Below, piece after piece: positions 24,153 through 33,400 of a stretch of 64,000 nucleotides of DNA; within the stretch, counting starts at the first letter, position 1; every line of letters begins with the position of its first letter. The position numbers were made by a program, and so were the translations under genes. Below the pieces are notes generated by a model. It did no database searches and had not been told where the DNA came from. It saw only the letters and a program-made list of their open reading frames with translations. The DNA comes from Spirochaetota bacterium (lineage in GTDB: Bacteria; Spirochaetota; UBA12135; COTS27; JAFLEE01). Location: positions 33,361 to 97,360 of the forward strand of contig JAFLEE010000009.1 of the NCBI GenBank assembly GCA_017302015.1. The letters are read 5' to 3'.

Positions 24153-24935
24153 ATGCGCCTTCCGTTCTGCAGTAGTCTGGGCGGCCTATTTCTATTGGCC
24201 GCATCCTCCTATTCCTTGTTTCCCGCCAACAAGTGCCGCATCGGGATTTTGGAGCCATCCACGAGATCTGGGGTCGCTCCAAGCGTGGCAAAGAATATTA
24301 GGGGATGGGTTTCAGAAGAATTATCCAAAATCAATCGATTCGAAGTGATCGATTCGGCCAGTTCGGGCGAATTTTCCGCTGCTTACCCTTCTGGTGCGGT
24401 AGGACGCCAAGAAGGCCAGAGTGCCAAGAGGACGGGGCGGATAAAGGTTCAGAAAATGGTCATTGGGAGCGTTTCAATGAATCATTCGCAATTCATTGTC
24501 ACTCTTTCGCTGATGGACGTTGAGCGGAGTCGAATCGAAGGGTTCGAAAAAGCGGTCGCCATCAATGCCAACGAAATCGAGGAAGAAGTCAGATCGCTAG
24601 CGCGCAAACTCGCCAAGGTAGCGAGCATGAGCGGAAGGATTGTGACAGTTTTCCCGAGTGGAACCTACTCCATAGACCTTGGCGGAGACGATGGCGTCGT
24701 GGTGGGCGCTCGCATCGGGGTGATTCGTGAGGGGGCAGGCGTCATCGACCAAACAACCGGAGAGGTGCTCGGGAGGAAAATCGATGATCTCGGGAAGGCG
24801 ATGATTATTCGATTGGTGGAGGGTGGCCGGTATTCCATCATAGAGCCCCTGACGACGGTAAAACCATTCAAAGAAGGCGATCGCGTCATCCTTTTGGACG
24901 GCGATTCGAAAGCGACCGAAAAGAAAGTTCGTTAG
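24153..24935 (+). CDS. CsgG/FlgT-like exported protein
   Basis: A 260-residue exported protein. Residues 1-25 are a signal peptide with a hydrophobic core (GGLFLLAASSYSLF) and no clear lipobox. The middle (about 28-145) resembles CsgG/LpoB folds: CRIGILEP, a region on a protein's conserved RFEVIDSA and IKVQKMVIGSVSMN. The C-terminal 100 residues (SGRIVTVFPSGTYSIDLGGD, GARIGVIREG, GKAMIIRLVEG, GDRVIL) look like the FlgT C-terminal beta domain. Proteins of this mixed layout are usually periplasmic or outer-membrane associated, but function is not defined. GAGG 6 nt before the ATG supports this start. Composition is lower in GC than the chromosome around it. Confidence 0.7.
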   Translation: MRLPFCSSLGGLFLLAASSYSLFPANKCRIGILEPSTRSGVAPSVAKNIRGWVSEELSKINRFEVIDSASSGEFSAAYPSGAVGRQEGQSAKRTGRIKVQKMVIGSVSMNHSQFIVTLSLMDVERSRIEGFEKAVAINANEIEEEVRSLARKLAKVASMSGRIVTVFPSGTYSIDLGGDDGVVVGARIGVIREGAGVIDQTTGEVLGRKIDDLGKAMIIRLVEGGRYSIIEPLTTVKPFKEGDRVILLDGDSKATEKKVR

Positions 24936-24969
24936 GAACGAAATAAGTAAACTCATAGGAAAATAACCC

Positions 24970-25224
24970 ATGCCCAAAAAAACCACGAAAAAGAAGCCCA
25001 TCGCCTACATCCCCTGGACCGATGCCGATGTCCAGACCATGAAAATAATGATGAAAAAGGGTCGCGAGTCCACCGAGGTGGCTGCGGCGCTCAAAAGGAC
25101 GACCACGGCCGTGAGGTTCAAGGCTTTTAAATTGGGCCTATCCTTCCATCAGCGGGGCGGGTCGACGGCCGCCTGGCGGAAGAAATACGGAAAAGCGGCG
25201 CCCAAAACGCCCTTGAGCAAATAA
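24970..25224 (+). CDS. Small SANT/Myb-like DNA-binding protein
   Basis: An 84-residue basic protein. PWTDADVQTMKIMMKKG (about 15-31), STEVAAALKRTTTAVRFKA (about 34-52) and FKLGLSF form a three-helix SANT/Myb-like or GcrA-like helix-turn-helix, the same pattern used by small bacterial homeodomain-like DNA binders. The lysine-rich N-terminus (PKKTTKKK) fits nucleic-acid binding. AGGA upstream supports the ATG. It is 34 bp after the CsgG-like gene and 32 bp before the zinc-ribbon membrane gene, all in the AT-rich island. It could be a regulator or nucleoid protein. Confidence 0.6.
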   Translation: MPKKTTKKKPIAYIPWTDADVQTMKIMMKKGRESTEVAAALKRTTTAVRFKAFKLGLSFHQRGGSTAAWRKKYGKAAPKTPLSK

Positions 25225-25256
25225 GGGCCCTTCGTCCGACTGGTATCACCGAGATT

Positions 25257-25586
25257 ATGGATCGGCCCTTGGTTTGTTCATGCCCGAATTGTCGAGCAAA
25301 AATATCGACAAAATCATTGCTCGCGCTCTTTTACATGAGCGCAAGGCTGCGTTGCGGGCAATGCCAAACCGAGTATGTCCAGCACTCTTTGAACAAGTTC
25401 GTCTTGTTCTTCTCGGTCATTTTTATCCCCGGGTATGTCGGTTCCGGGTTTCTCCAAAAATTCGTGGCGAACGTGCCGATCATTGTCGGCCATCAGATCT
25501 TATGGCGCCTGGTTTTGATCGCCGCTTTTGTCTTGTTGACGATTCCGCTGCTCCCTTTTGTCGTGAAAGTCCGCAAAATGTATTGA
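25257..25586 (+). CDS. Small zinc-ribbon membrane protein
   Basis: A 109-residue protein with an N-terminal zinc ribbon (C8 and C11 in CSCPNC, C33 and C36 in CGQC) and two transmembrane helices (about 49-65 and 82-103). The plan of a cytosolic zinc ribbon plus a helical hairpin is shared by many uncharacterised small proteins. Start codon ATG at 25257 has no clear ribosome-binding site. Function unknown. Confidence 0.55.
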   Translation: MDRPLVCSCPNCRAKISTKSLLALFYMSARLRCGQCQTEYVQHSLNKFVLFFSVIFIPGYVGSGFLQKFVANVPIIVGHQILWRLVLIAAFVLLTIPLLPFVVKVRKMY

Positions 25587-25741
25587 CGGTATTCTGATTG
25601 TGCCCCGCTCGAGTATTAAAAATGTCCTCAAACCTTTGCTTTGGGGTTGTCACCGGTGCAACCTGTTTTGTCTTCTAGATTAGTGTATCTGTTTTTTTTC
25701 GAAGTCTTGCTTCTTTTCTCCCAATTTGCGCACTTAAAAGA

Positions 25742-25756
25742 ATGCCCTAAGGGCAT
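25742..25756. repeat. Short perfect inverted repeat ATGCCCT-A-AGGGCAT
   Basis: 7-bp perfect arms around one base, 10 bp upstream of the LacI gene -35 box. It has no T-tract, so it is more likely a binding site than a terminator. Confidence 0.3.
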
Positions 25757-25765
25757 GGCCGTCTA

Positions 25766-25794
25766 TTGACAAGCCTTACGAAAAGGTTTAAAGT
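25766..25794 (+). promoter_or_regulatory. Sigma-70 promoter of the LacI-GH116 operon
   Basis: TTGACA (25766-25771), 17 bp, TAAAGT (25789-25794). The start should fall inside the palindrome that follows, leaving a leader of about 20 nt without a ribosome-binding site. Confidence 0.65.
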
Positions 25795-25818
25795 GTTACC
25801 GTTCACGTGCACGGTAAC
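25795..25818 (+). promoter_or_regulatory. LacI-family operator (24-bp palindrome abutting the start codon)
   Basis: Arms GTTACCGT and ACGGTAAC frame a centre of CACGTG type; 11 of 12 base pairs are complementary. It begins right after the -10 and ends 2 bp before the ATG, which places it on the transcription start. It resembles LacI/GalR operators, so the encoded regulator probably represses its own operon. Confidence 0.7.
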
Positions 25819-25820
25819 CT

Positions 25821-26834
25821 ATGGCACCCACGAATCCCCCCTTTGACAGCCGCTCCCTCGCTAAATTTTGCGGGGTTTCCCGCGGTACGGTCGACCGCGC
25901 GCTCCACGGCCGGGGCGAGGTCAACGCCAAAACACGGGAAAAAATCCTTAAAATGGCTGAAAAACACGGTTACCGCCCCAATGCCGTTGGGCAGGCCTTG
26001 GTCACAGGACGAACACGCACCCTGGGTCTCGTGGCGTTCGACCTCGAGAATAGTTTTTTCACCGAAATCATCTCCGCCGCAGAGAAACGAGCTCGGGAAA
26101 AAGGATACACCCTCCTCATCGCCTTCTCCCAAAAATCCCCGGACCTCGAACGGGAATGCATCGATTTCCTCGCGCAAAAGAAGGTCGATGGCCTGGCCCT
26201 GATTCCCGTCACCCGGGGCGGGGCGTTCTCCACTCGCCTGACGGGAATCGGGTTTCCCGTGGTGAGTTTCGGGAACCGCGTTTCCCCGAAGATCCCATTC
26301 GTTGGGATCGATGAAAAAAAGGCAATGGAAGAAGCGGTGGAGTTCGCCTTTTCACATGGGTATCGCAGCATCCAATATTATTGCCCTCCCATGCGCCACC
26401 GCGGCCCCGTGAACTTAGGCGCCCAGGAACTCCGTCTGGCGGGGTACCGGTCGGCGATGAAGCGTCTGGACCTAGGCGCCCGAGCTATCGAAGACACCGC
26501 CTCGATAGGAGATTTTTTCCGTGCGGCGCGGAAGGAACCCGGAAAAGCGTCGTTGCTCTGTTCCAATGATCTGTACGCCCTCGAGGTGTTGGAGGCCGCG
26601 GCCCGGGAGAACCTCCGTCCACCGGAAGATTTCGGGCTCATGGGCTTCGACGGCCTCGCCTTCCTGAAGTACGTGCGGCCGGCGATGTCGACCGTCCGGT
26701 ATCCGACCCATGAGGCCGGTTCAGCGATGGTCGACCTCCTCCTGCGGTTGATCGACGGTGGGCATCCCATCGACCAGATCCTCCGTCATGAAATCCTCGG
26801 GCGGAGGACGATGGAGATGCCGGCGTCGGTATGA
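25821..26834 (+). CDS. LacI-family transcriptional regulator
   Basis: A 337-residue repressor. The helix-turn-helix is FCGVSRGTVDRALHGRGEVN (about residues 17-36) with the hinge helix RPNAVGQALVTGRT, followed by a periplasmic-binding-protein-like sensor from LGLVAFDLENSFFTEI (about 70) to the end. It is autogenously placed behind a palindromic operator and is followed after 52 bp by the GH116 gene, which it should control. Inducer unknown; the family pairing suggests a glucoside or a sugar released by the hydrolase. The leader is unusually short and has no Shine-Dalgarno. Confidence 0.93.
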   Translation: MAPTNPPFDSRSLAKFCGVSRGTVDRALHGRGEVNAKTREKILKMAEKHGYRPNAVGQALVTGRTRTLGLVAFDLENSFFTEIISAAEKRAREKGYTLLIAFSQKSPDLERECIDFLAQKKVDGLALIPVTRGGAFSTRLTGIGFPVVSFGNRVSPKIPFVGIDEKKAMEEAVEFAFSHGYRSIQYYCPPMRHRGPVNLGAQELRLAGYRSAMKRLDLGARAIEDTASIGDFFRAARKEPGKASLLCSNDLYALEVLEAAARENLRPPEDFGLMGFDGLAFLKYVRPAMSTVRYPTHEAGSAMVDLLLRLIDGGHPIDQILRHEILGRRTMEMPASV

Positions 26835-26886
26835 CTCCGTTTCCATCCAGATTTTAGCGCGATGAATCGATCCCAAAGGAGATCCC

Positions 26887-29490
26887 ATGATTTATAAAGG
26901 CGATAAAACTCGGGAGATTTCATTCCCTCTCGGAGGCATCGGAAGCGGGTGCATCGGCTTGGCCGGGGATGGCCGGCTGGTGGATTGGGAGATCTTCAAC
27001 AAGCCAAACAAGAATAGCCTAAACGGCTTTTCCCATTTCGCGGTGAAGGCCGAATCGGGCGGGAAACTCGTCGATGCCCGGGTGCTCGCGGGGGAATTGC
27101 GGACCCCCTGGACGGGTGGCACGGCGGGAAACCATTCCCATGGATTCGGGTTCGGGCCCAATCGGGCGACGATGGCGGGCATGCCCAATTTTCGGGATGT
27201 CGCGTTCAAGGGGGAGTTCCCGATCGCCGAGTTGACCTTCAAAGACCAGAAATTCCCAGGAGCGGTTCGGCTCACCGCCTGGAGCCCGTTCATCCCCATG
27301 AACGAGCGGGATTCCAGCATGCCCGCGGCATTCTTCGAGGTGGAGTTCCATAACCCGACGAAGGGGCCCCTCGACTATTCCGCGGCGTTCGCGGTGCAGA
27401 ATCCGCTCCCCCAGGGGGGGACGATCAATGCCCACCAGGGGGCCTCCGGGGCCCACTTCATCCAACTCTCCGGGAATCAACCCGCCGCCGACGATCCGGG
27501 CTATGGAGACCTCTGCATCGCCACCGATTCCCCCGGGACGAGTTTCCAGGAGTACTGGTACCGGGGCGCCTGGTTCGATAATTTGGGCATCTGGTGGCGT
27601 GATTTCGCCAAATCCGGGCCCTTGTCCAACCGATCATATCCGACCGCGGGGCAGAAGGGCTCCACGGACCACGCCGCGCTTTCGGCGCGGGTGCGGGTAG
27701 GGCCCGGAGACCGCGCGAAGGCGCGCTTCGTGGTCGCCTGGAACTTCCCGAATTGCGTCAATTATTGGAGCCCGGAGAAATGCGGCTGCGAAGGCGATTG
27801 CAAGCCCGGGAAGGCCAAGACGTGGAAAAATTATTACGCCACCGTCTGGCCCGATTCGAAGGCCAGCGCCCGCGAGGCCCTCTCCCGGTGGGACGTCCTG
27901 GAATCGGGGACGCGCCTCTTCAAGGACGCCCTCTTCGGTTCCACCGTACCGGCGGTCGTGCTCGACGCGGTCTCCGCGAACCTTTCGATCCTGAAGTCGC
28001 CCACGGTCCTCCGGTTGGAGGACGGTTCCTTCTATGGGTTCGAGGGGTGCTTCGGGAACGCGGGATGCTGCGAAGGATCCTGCACCCACGTCTGGAATTA
28101 TGCCTACGCGCTCCCGTTCCTGTTCCCGGGCCTCGAGCGGTCCATGCGGACCCTGAATTTCCGCTACAACCAGCGGGAAGACGGCGGCCTCGTCTTCCGC
28201 ATCAAATTGCCCCTCGGGCGCGACCGCGGGACGATGCGGCCCTGCGCCGACGGCCAATTCGGCGACGTCGTGAAAACCTATCGCGACTGGAAGCTCAGCG
28301 GGGATACGGATTGGCTCAAATCCCTGTGGCCCGCGGTCAAAAAATCCATCGCGTTCGCCTGGGCGCCCACGAACGTCGACAAGTGGGACGCGGACAAAGA
28401 CGGGGTCCTCGAGGGGCGCCAGCACCATACCTTGGACATGGAACTCTTCGGCCCCAACTCGTGGCTCACGGGATTCTACTTGGCGGCCCTGAAAGCCGGC
28501 GCCGAGATGGCCGCGGCGGTGGGCGACCCGGAGGCCTCGGATGAATTCCAGCGCCTCTTCGAGAAGGGGAAACGTTGGGTGGACGGGAATCTGTTCAACG
28601 GCGAATATTACGGGCAAAAGATCGATCTCGGCGACCGGGGGCTGCTCGACCCCTACGCCGAAGGCGGCGGTTCCCTGGGCGGCGGCACGACGGTGTACGA
28701 CACCTACTGGAACGACGAGCACCGCGAGATCAAGTACCAATTGGGGGAGGGATCCTCCATCGACCAGGTGGTCGCCCAGTGGCACGCCAATCTCTGCGGA
28801 TTGGGGGAGATCTTCGACCGCAAGCAACTACGCAAGGCGCTCCAGGCCATCCACCGGCATAATTTCAAGCGGAGTTTCAGGGATTTCGTGAACCCGTGCC
28901 GGCTCTATTCCCTCTACGATGAGCGGGGGGCGGTGATTTGCGATTGGCCCGAGGGCCGCCGGAAACCCGTGGTGCCCGCGCCGTATTCCGAGGAGACGAT
29001 GTACGGTTTTGAGTACTCCGCCGCGAGCCTGATGATCCAGGAGGGCCTGGTGAAGGAAGGGCTGGAACTCGTCTCGGCGATCCGCGAACGCTTCGATGGC
29101 TTGCGGCGCAATCCGTGGAACGAGTTCGAGTGCGGGTCCAATTATGCCCGGTCCATGGCCTCCTATTCCCTGCTGCCGGCCTTCGGCGGCTTCGAATACG
29201 ACCTCACGAAGGGGCAACTCGGTTTCGCCCCGCTCCCGGGGGTCAAGCGGCTATTCTGGTCGGTGGACGGAGCCTGGGGTACGGCGAATTTCTCAGTAAA
29301 ATCCTTCGCCTTGAAGGTTCTTTGGGGCAAGCTCAAACTCAAATCAGTGCGCGTGAGGGGGCTCAAGGGGAAACTCACCGCCCGGGCGGAGAAGCGGGAT
29401 TTGGCGACGGAGGGCGACGCCGCGATTTCCGAGACCGGCATCGTCTTGGCCGAGGGCGAATCCCTCGTCATTCGCTCCACCGCCCGCTAG
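26887..29490 (+). CDS. GH116 beta-glucosidase / glucosylceramidase-like enzyme
   Basis: An 867-residue protein of the GH116 family, whose members include human GBA2 and archaeal beta-glucosidases. The N-terminal beta-sandwich begins with ISFPLGGIGSGCIGLAGDG (residues about 12-30), a family signature, and the C-terminal alpha/alpha-barrel spans about residues 350-800. The likely acid/base is D517 in HHTLDMELFGPNSW; the nucleophile should lie in the GFEGCFGNAGCCEGSC region (about 384-399). No signal peptide. AAAGGAG lies before the ATG. It is second in the LacI operon. Glucosides or xylosides are the usual substrates. Confidence 0.88.
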   Translation: MIYKGDKTREISFPLGGIGSGCIGLAGDGRLVDWEIFNKPNKNSLNGFSHFAVKAESGGKLVDARVLAGELRTPWTGGTAGNHSHGFGFGPNRATMAGMPNFRDVAFKGEFPIAELTFKDQKFPGAVRLTAWSPFIPMNERDSSMPAAFFEVEFHNPTKGPLDYSAAFAVQNPLPQGGTINAHQGASGAHFIQLSGNQPAADDPGYGDLCIATDSPGTSFQEYWYRGAWFDNLGIWWRDFAKSGPLSNRSYPTAGQKGSTDHAALSARVRVGPGDRAKARFVVAWNFPNCVNYWSPEKCGCEGDCKPGKAKTWKNYYATVWPDSKASAREALSRWDVLESGTRLFKDALFGSTVPAVVLDAVSANLSILKSPTVLRLEDGSFYGFEGCFGNAGCCEGSCTHVWNYAYALPFLFPGLERSMRTLNFRYNQREDGGLVFRIKLPLGRDRGTMRPCADGQFGDVVKTYRDWKLSGDTDWLKSLWPAVKKSIAFAWAPTNVDKWDADKDGVLEGRQHHTLDMELFGPNSWLTGFYLAALKAGAEMAAAVGDPEASDEFQRLFEKGKRWVDGNLFNGEYYGQKIDLGDRGLLDPYAEGGGSLGGGTTVYDTYWNDEHREIKYQLGEGSSIDQVVAQWHANLCGLGEIFDRKQLRKALQAIHRHNFKRSFRDFVNPCRLYSLYDERGAVICDWPEGRRKPVVPAPYSEETMYGFEYSAASLMIQEGLVKEGLELVSAIRERFDGLRRNPWNEFECGSNYARSMASYSLLPAFGGFEYDLTKGQLGFAPLPGVKRLFWSVDGAWGTANFSVKSFALKVLWGKLKLKSVRVRGLKGKLTARAEKRDLATEGDAAISETGIVLAEGESLVIRSTAR

Positions 29491-29494
29491 TGGC

Positions 29495-30469
29495 TCAGGA
29501 TTCTGGCTTGGGGGTCGCTTTCGGGCGCACGTCGAATGTCACCCCCAACTGAACATTGTGCTGGAAACCGCCCAATTCCCCCAGAGGAACGATGGCGTAA
29601 TCGAGGCGCAATTGCATCTGGCTGATGCGAAGACGGGCCCCGACGCCCGTGGTGAAGCCGCGGGTGGCCGCCGTATCCGCCCCGAGCAGGTAGCCACCGC
29701 GTAGGTAGACGAGGCTCAAGAGCCCGATCTCCGCGCCGAAGGCCCCACGGAAACCGGTCGCGGCCCATTCGGTCTCGCCGTCGGCCATGAGTTTCATGGA
29801 AAAAGCGGCGCCCGGCGTGAGGCGCCATGCGGCGCCCGCCGCGAGCACCGTGGGCGCGGACGGGCCGGCCTTCCCTCCGACGGTCCCGAAGTTTTTCGCG
29901 GCGAAGCCGAGGCTCAATACGGAAACAGAATTCCCGAAACCGATGAGGGCCCCCGCATCGAAGAGCACCGCGGTGAGTTGGACCGAATCGAGGGTTTGGG
30001 ACGCGTACTTGGCCGTGCCCCCGAGGTCGATGAGGAAGGGAAGTTTGAGGAGCGTTCCCAGCGGCAGGCCGAGGGTAGCGCTGGCGATGAGGTCGCCCGA
30101 CGCCAGCGCACGGCCCGGGTCGCCGTTAAAACGGATATCGCCCGTCATCGTCCCGTAGGCGAGCCCATAGGCGCCGAAGGCGAGGGTGAATTTCCGGTCG
30201 ACGGTGAAGGAGGCGACCGCGCTCCAGAGGGACATGTCGAGGTAGGGGTTGAAGGAGCCCAAGAGAGACACGCCCCCGCGGATCGACGCGAGGGAGGCGG
30301 GATTATTGAAGACCCCCTCGAGGGATCCCGGAACCGCGACGCCGCTCCGCCCCATGGCGGCGGAGGCGCCGCCCAATCCGATGGTCAGTACTTCAAAGCT
30401 CGCCGCTTGGGCCGAAAGGGCGGCGCACCACATGAGGAGAAGGAGACGGCGCGTTCGGGGAAGGCTCAT
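29495..30469 (-). CDS. PorV/UPF0164-like outer-membrane beta-barrel protein
   Basis: A 324-residue outer-membrane protein. A signal peptide (about 1-24, LLLLMWCAALSAQA) is followed by LTIGLGGASAAMGRSGVAVP and GVFNNPASLA, the opening of the PorV/PorQ/UPF0164 family, and by alternating beta-strands to the end. PorV is a shuttle and anchoring component of type IX secretion, but the family also covers unrelated fatty-acid-transporter-like barrels. It overlaps by ATGA the gene for a 1784-residue secreted protein with a candidate C-terminal sorting domain, so a role in exporting that protein is plausible. It ends 5 bp from the convergent GH116 gene. Confidence 0.8.
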   Translation of the reverse strand: MSLPRTRRLLLLMWCAALSAQAASFEVLTIGLGGASAAMGRSGVAVPGSLEGVFNNPASLASIRGGVSLLGSFNPYLDMSLWSAVASFTVDRKFTLAFGAYGLAYGTMTGDIRFNGDPGRALASGDLIASATLGLPLGTLLKLPFLIDLGGTAKYASQTLDSVQLTAVLFDAGALIGFGNSVSVLSLGFAAKNFGTVGGKAGPSAPTVLAAGAAWRLTPGAAFSMKLMADGETEWAATGFRGAFGAEIGLLSLVYLRGGYLLGADTAATRGFTTGVGARLRISQMQLRLDYAIVPLGELGGFQHNVQLGVTFDVRPKATPKPES

Positions 30470-33400
30470 GGCAGCACCATCACGCGCAGCATTTTCTTCG
30501 GGACGGCGGGATCATGGAGGATGGCGAGGTAGATGCCCGGGCCGGGGGATCGGGCGCCGCCGAGGCTCCAAACCACTCGACCGCTCCCGTCCACGGGCGC
30601 TTTGAGGTCGGCCACGAGCTTTCCCGAGATGGTGAAGATCTTCACCGCGGTATGGCCCGTGAGGTTCACGAAGGCGATGCCGTCCCCTTCCCCGCGCCAG
30701 GGATTATTGACCGCCGCCGCGCGGGTGAGGTCGCTGGCGGCCTGGAAGAAAACCGACAGATCGATGTTGCTGAGGATGAGGGGCGCCGAAATCTCGCCGC
30801 CGGCGAAGGTAGCCACGAGGCGCACATCCACCGCCCGGGCGGTGTCGTACCCGGTCGGGATCGTCCAGGCGTTGGTCCACTTCCCGTTGGTGGCCACGGC
30901 GAAGGCGTCGAGGTTCGAGATCTGGGTCCACTTGCCGCTACGGTGGGTGGAAATTTGGTAGGCCATCCCGGCCGGCTCGGCGAAGTTTTTACCGGTCCAT
31001 TGGTATCGGAAAACGAGGCGGTTCTCGAGGGGGAGCGGGGTAGCCCCCCCCTCCGAGAGGACGAGGCGGCGTTGGAGGAGATTGGAGACGGGCGCCGTCC
31101 ACGCTGAATCGCCGAATTGGTTGGTCGCCGCCACGCGGTACCATGCCCAGGAACCGATGACGGCTTGGTCGTCGACCCAGATATTGGTGCCCGCCACGAG
31201 GGCCAGGGAGGACCAATTGCTCCCATCCAGAGTGCGGTGGAGCCGGAAACCGCCCGTATTGCTCCCGCCATCGCCCCAACCCAGGCGCACGCTCACGGGC
31301 GACGCTTCCGCCGCGCTGAAGTTCGTCGGCACGGCAGGGAGGATCGGCTGGATGATGGGATTCAGGGTCGCGCTGTCTTTCGCGTCGAAAAGGTTGTAGG
31401 CGCGCACGTAATAGGCGTAGGGGGTATTGGTCGCGAGCCCGGTGTCGGTGAAATTCGTGAGGTTGGGGGCGTTCGTCGCGATGGGGGAGAGGTTCCGGTA
31501 GATGATGAACCCCATTTCATTGGTGGCCGGGTCGCTCCAACAGAGCGCGATGCGGTTGGTTCCGGCCACCGTGGCGGTGAAATTCGTCGGCGCGGCCACC
31601 ATCAGGTGGGACACGAGGATCGGCCCGGCCCAGGGGGAATCGCCCGCCGCATTGGTGGCGCAGACGCGGAAATACGAGGAGCCGTCGGGCAACGAGGCGA
31701 TCGCCGCGGCATTGGAATTGGAAACCACCGCGGCGACGTTGGACCAGGTCAACCCGTTGGTGCTGCGCTCCACCCGGAACCCGCTCTCGTTGGTGGCCCC
31801 ATCCGTCCAGGAGAGGGTGACCGTCGCGAGGCTGAGTGCCGCGGCGAGTCCCGAAGGCGCGAGGGGTACCGCATGGCTATCGGGGCGGATATTCGTGGAA
31901 GGGCTCCAGGCGGAATCGCCGAAGATATTCGTCGCTTGGACGCGATAGTAATAGAGGCTGCCTTGCGTGAGGCCGACGTCGTCGAACACGTTGGTACCGT
32001 TGACGACGCTCGGGGCGCCCCAACTCACCCCGTCGGGGGAGCGTTGGACGCGGAACCCGCCCGCATTGGACGCCGGATCGGTCCAGGAGAGGCGGACGCT
32101 CGTGGGGGTCGGATCGGTGGGGAGGAGGTTCGTAGGGACTGCCGGGAAGACCGGGATGATCTTTCGATTGAGGAAGGAACTACTTTTCGCATCGAAATCG
32201 TTGTAGGACTGAACGTAATACCAGTAGGTGACGTTGGTAGAGAGCCCGGTATCGATGAAGGTGGTCGTGTTCGGGCCATTGGTGGCGATTTCGGTCCAAT
32301 CCCGGTAGATGATGAAGCCGAGCTCATTGGTGGCGTTGTCGGTCCACGTCAACGTGATGCGGTTGGTGCCGGAAACCACGGCGGCGAACGCCGAGGGGGC
32401 GGCCACGGTGGGGTGGGAAACGGCGAGGGGCCCCGCGTAGGCGGAATCGCCCGCCGAATTGGTGGCGCAGACGCGGAAGAACGAGGAGCCGTCGGGCAGG
32501 GAATAGACGTCGAAAGTATTCCCGTTCACCCCGGTCGTGCCCACGTTCGACCAAGTGACGCCATTGGTGCTGCGCTCGACGCGGAAGCCGGATTCATTGG
32601 TGGCCCCGTCCGTCCATGTGAGGGTCACCGTCCCTGTGGTGACGGCGGCGGCCAGGCCCGTGGGGGCGCCGGGGGCCGTCGCGGCTTTGGTGCGCAGGAT
32701 GACCGGGCCGTCGAAGAGGGACTCCCCCGAGGCGTTGGTCGCCGTGACCCGGAAATAGTACCGGGTGTCGGGGGCGAGGGAAGCGTCGGTGTAGGCGGTG
32801 GCCCCCGCGGCCGTGGTGGACACGAGGGTGTAATTCGAGTTGCTCAGGCTGCGCCAGATGTTGAACCCGGTTTCGTCGCCCGAGAGGTCGCGCCACGCGA
32901 GATCGATGGAGTTGGTGGTGGCGTTGCTGGCCACGAGGGCGACGGGGGACACGGGGGCGAGGTCGGCCCCGTTCCAATCCATGATCTTGAAATTGCGGAA
33001 GCGGGATGCGTAGGTTCCGGCGAGGCGGATGAAATTCGTGTAGACGGGGCCGTTGAGGAAATACTGGTTGGTCTCGTGGACCTTCGTCCCGTTGGAGTAG
33101 ACCCCCACCGCGAAGGATTTCTCGTCGTAAGCCATCCGCACGGTGTACCACACGTTCGTGGCGAAGGCCTTCGTCACCGAAGTGTAGGTGCCGCTGGTGG
33201 AATTGATGTTTTGGTAGTGCTGGCGCGCTTCCCCGGGAAAAATACCGATGCCGTAGCCCCAGCCGCGGCGCCACGGGTATGCGGAAGAGGGCCAGAGTTC
33301 ACCGAGCACCCGGGCCCCGAAGAAGGCCGCGGCGTTATTGTTCATGAGCATCCCCTCGAATTGGACGATGCCCGCGAACTTGCCCCGGTGGGAGCCCGCT

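Larger units (their letters stand above)
23422..25820. other. AT-richer island of small genes
   Basis: From the end of the kinase-like gene to the LacI gene the sequence is visibly lower in GC, with runs such as TTTTTTTTT near 24065 and codons unlike the neighbours. It holds a zinc-ribbon fragment, a CsgG/FlgT-like protein, a SANT-like DNA-binding protein and a small zinc-ribbon membrane protein. No integrase, transposase or tRNA is visible at either edge. Confidence 0.7.

Noticed and set aside
24597..25001. A 134-residue minus-strand frame in the island
   Set aside because: Overlaps the CsgG/FlgT-like gene and its ribosome-binding region; no motifs.
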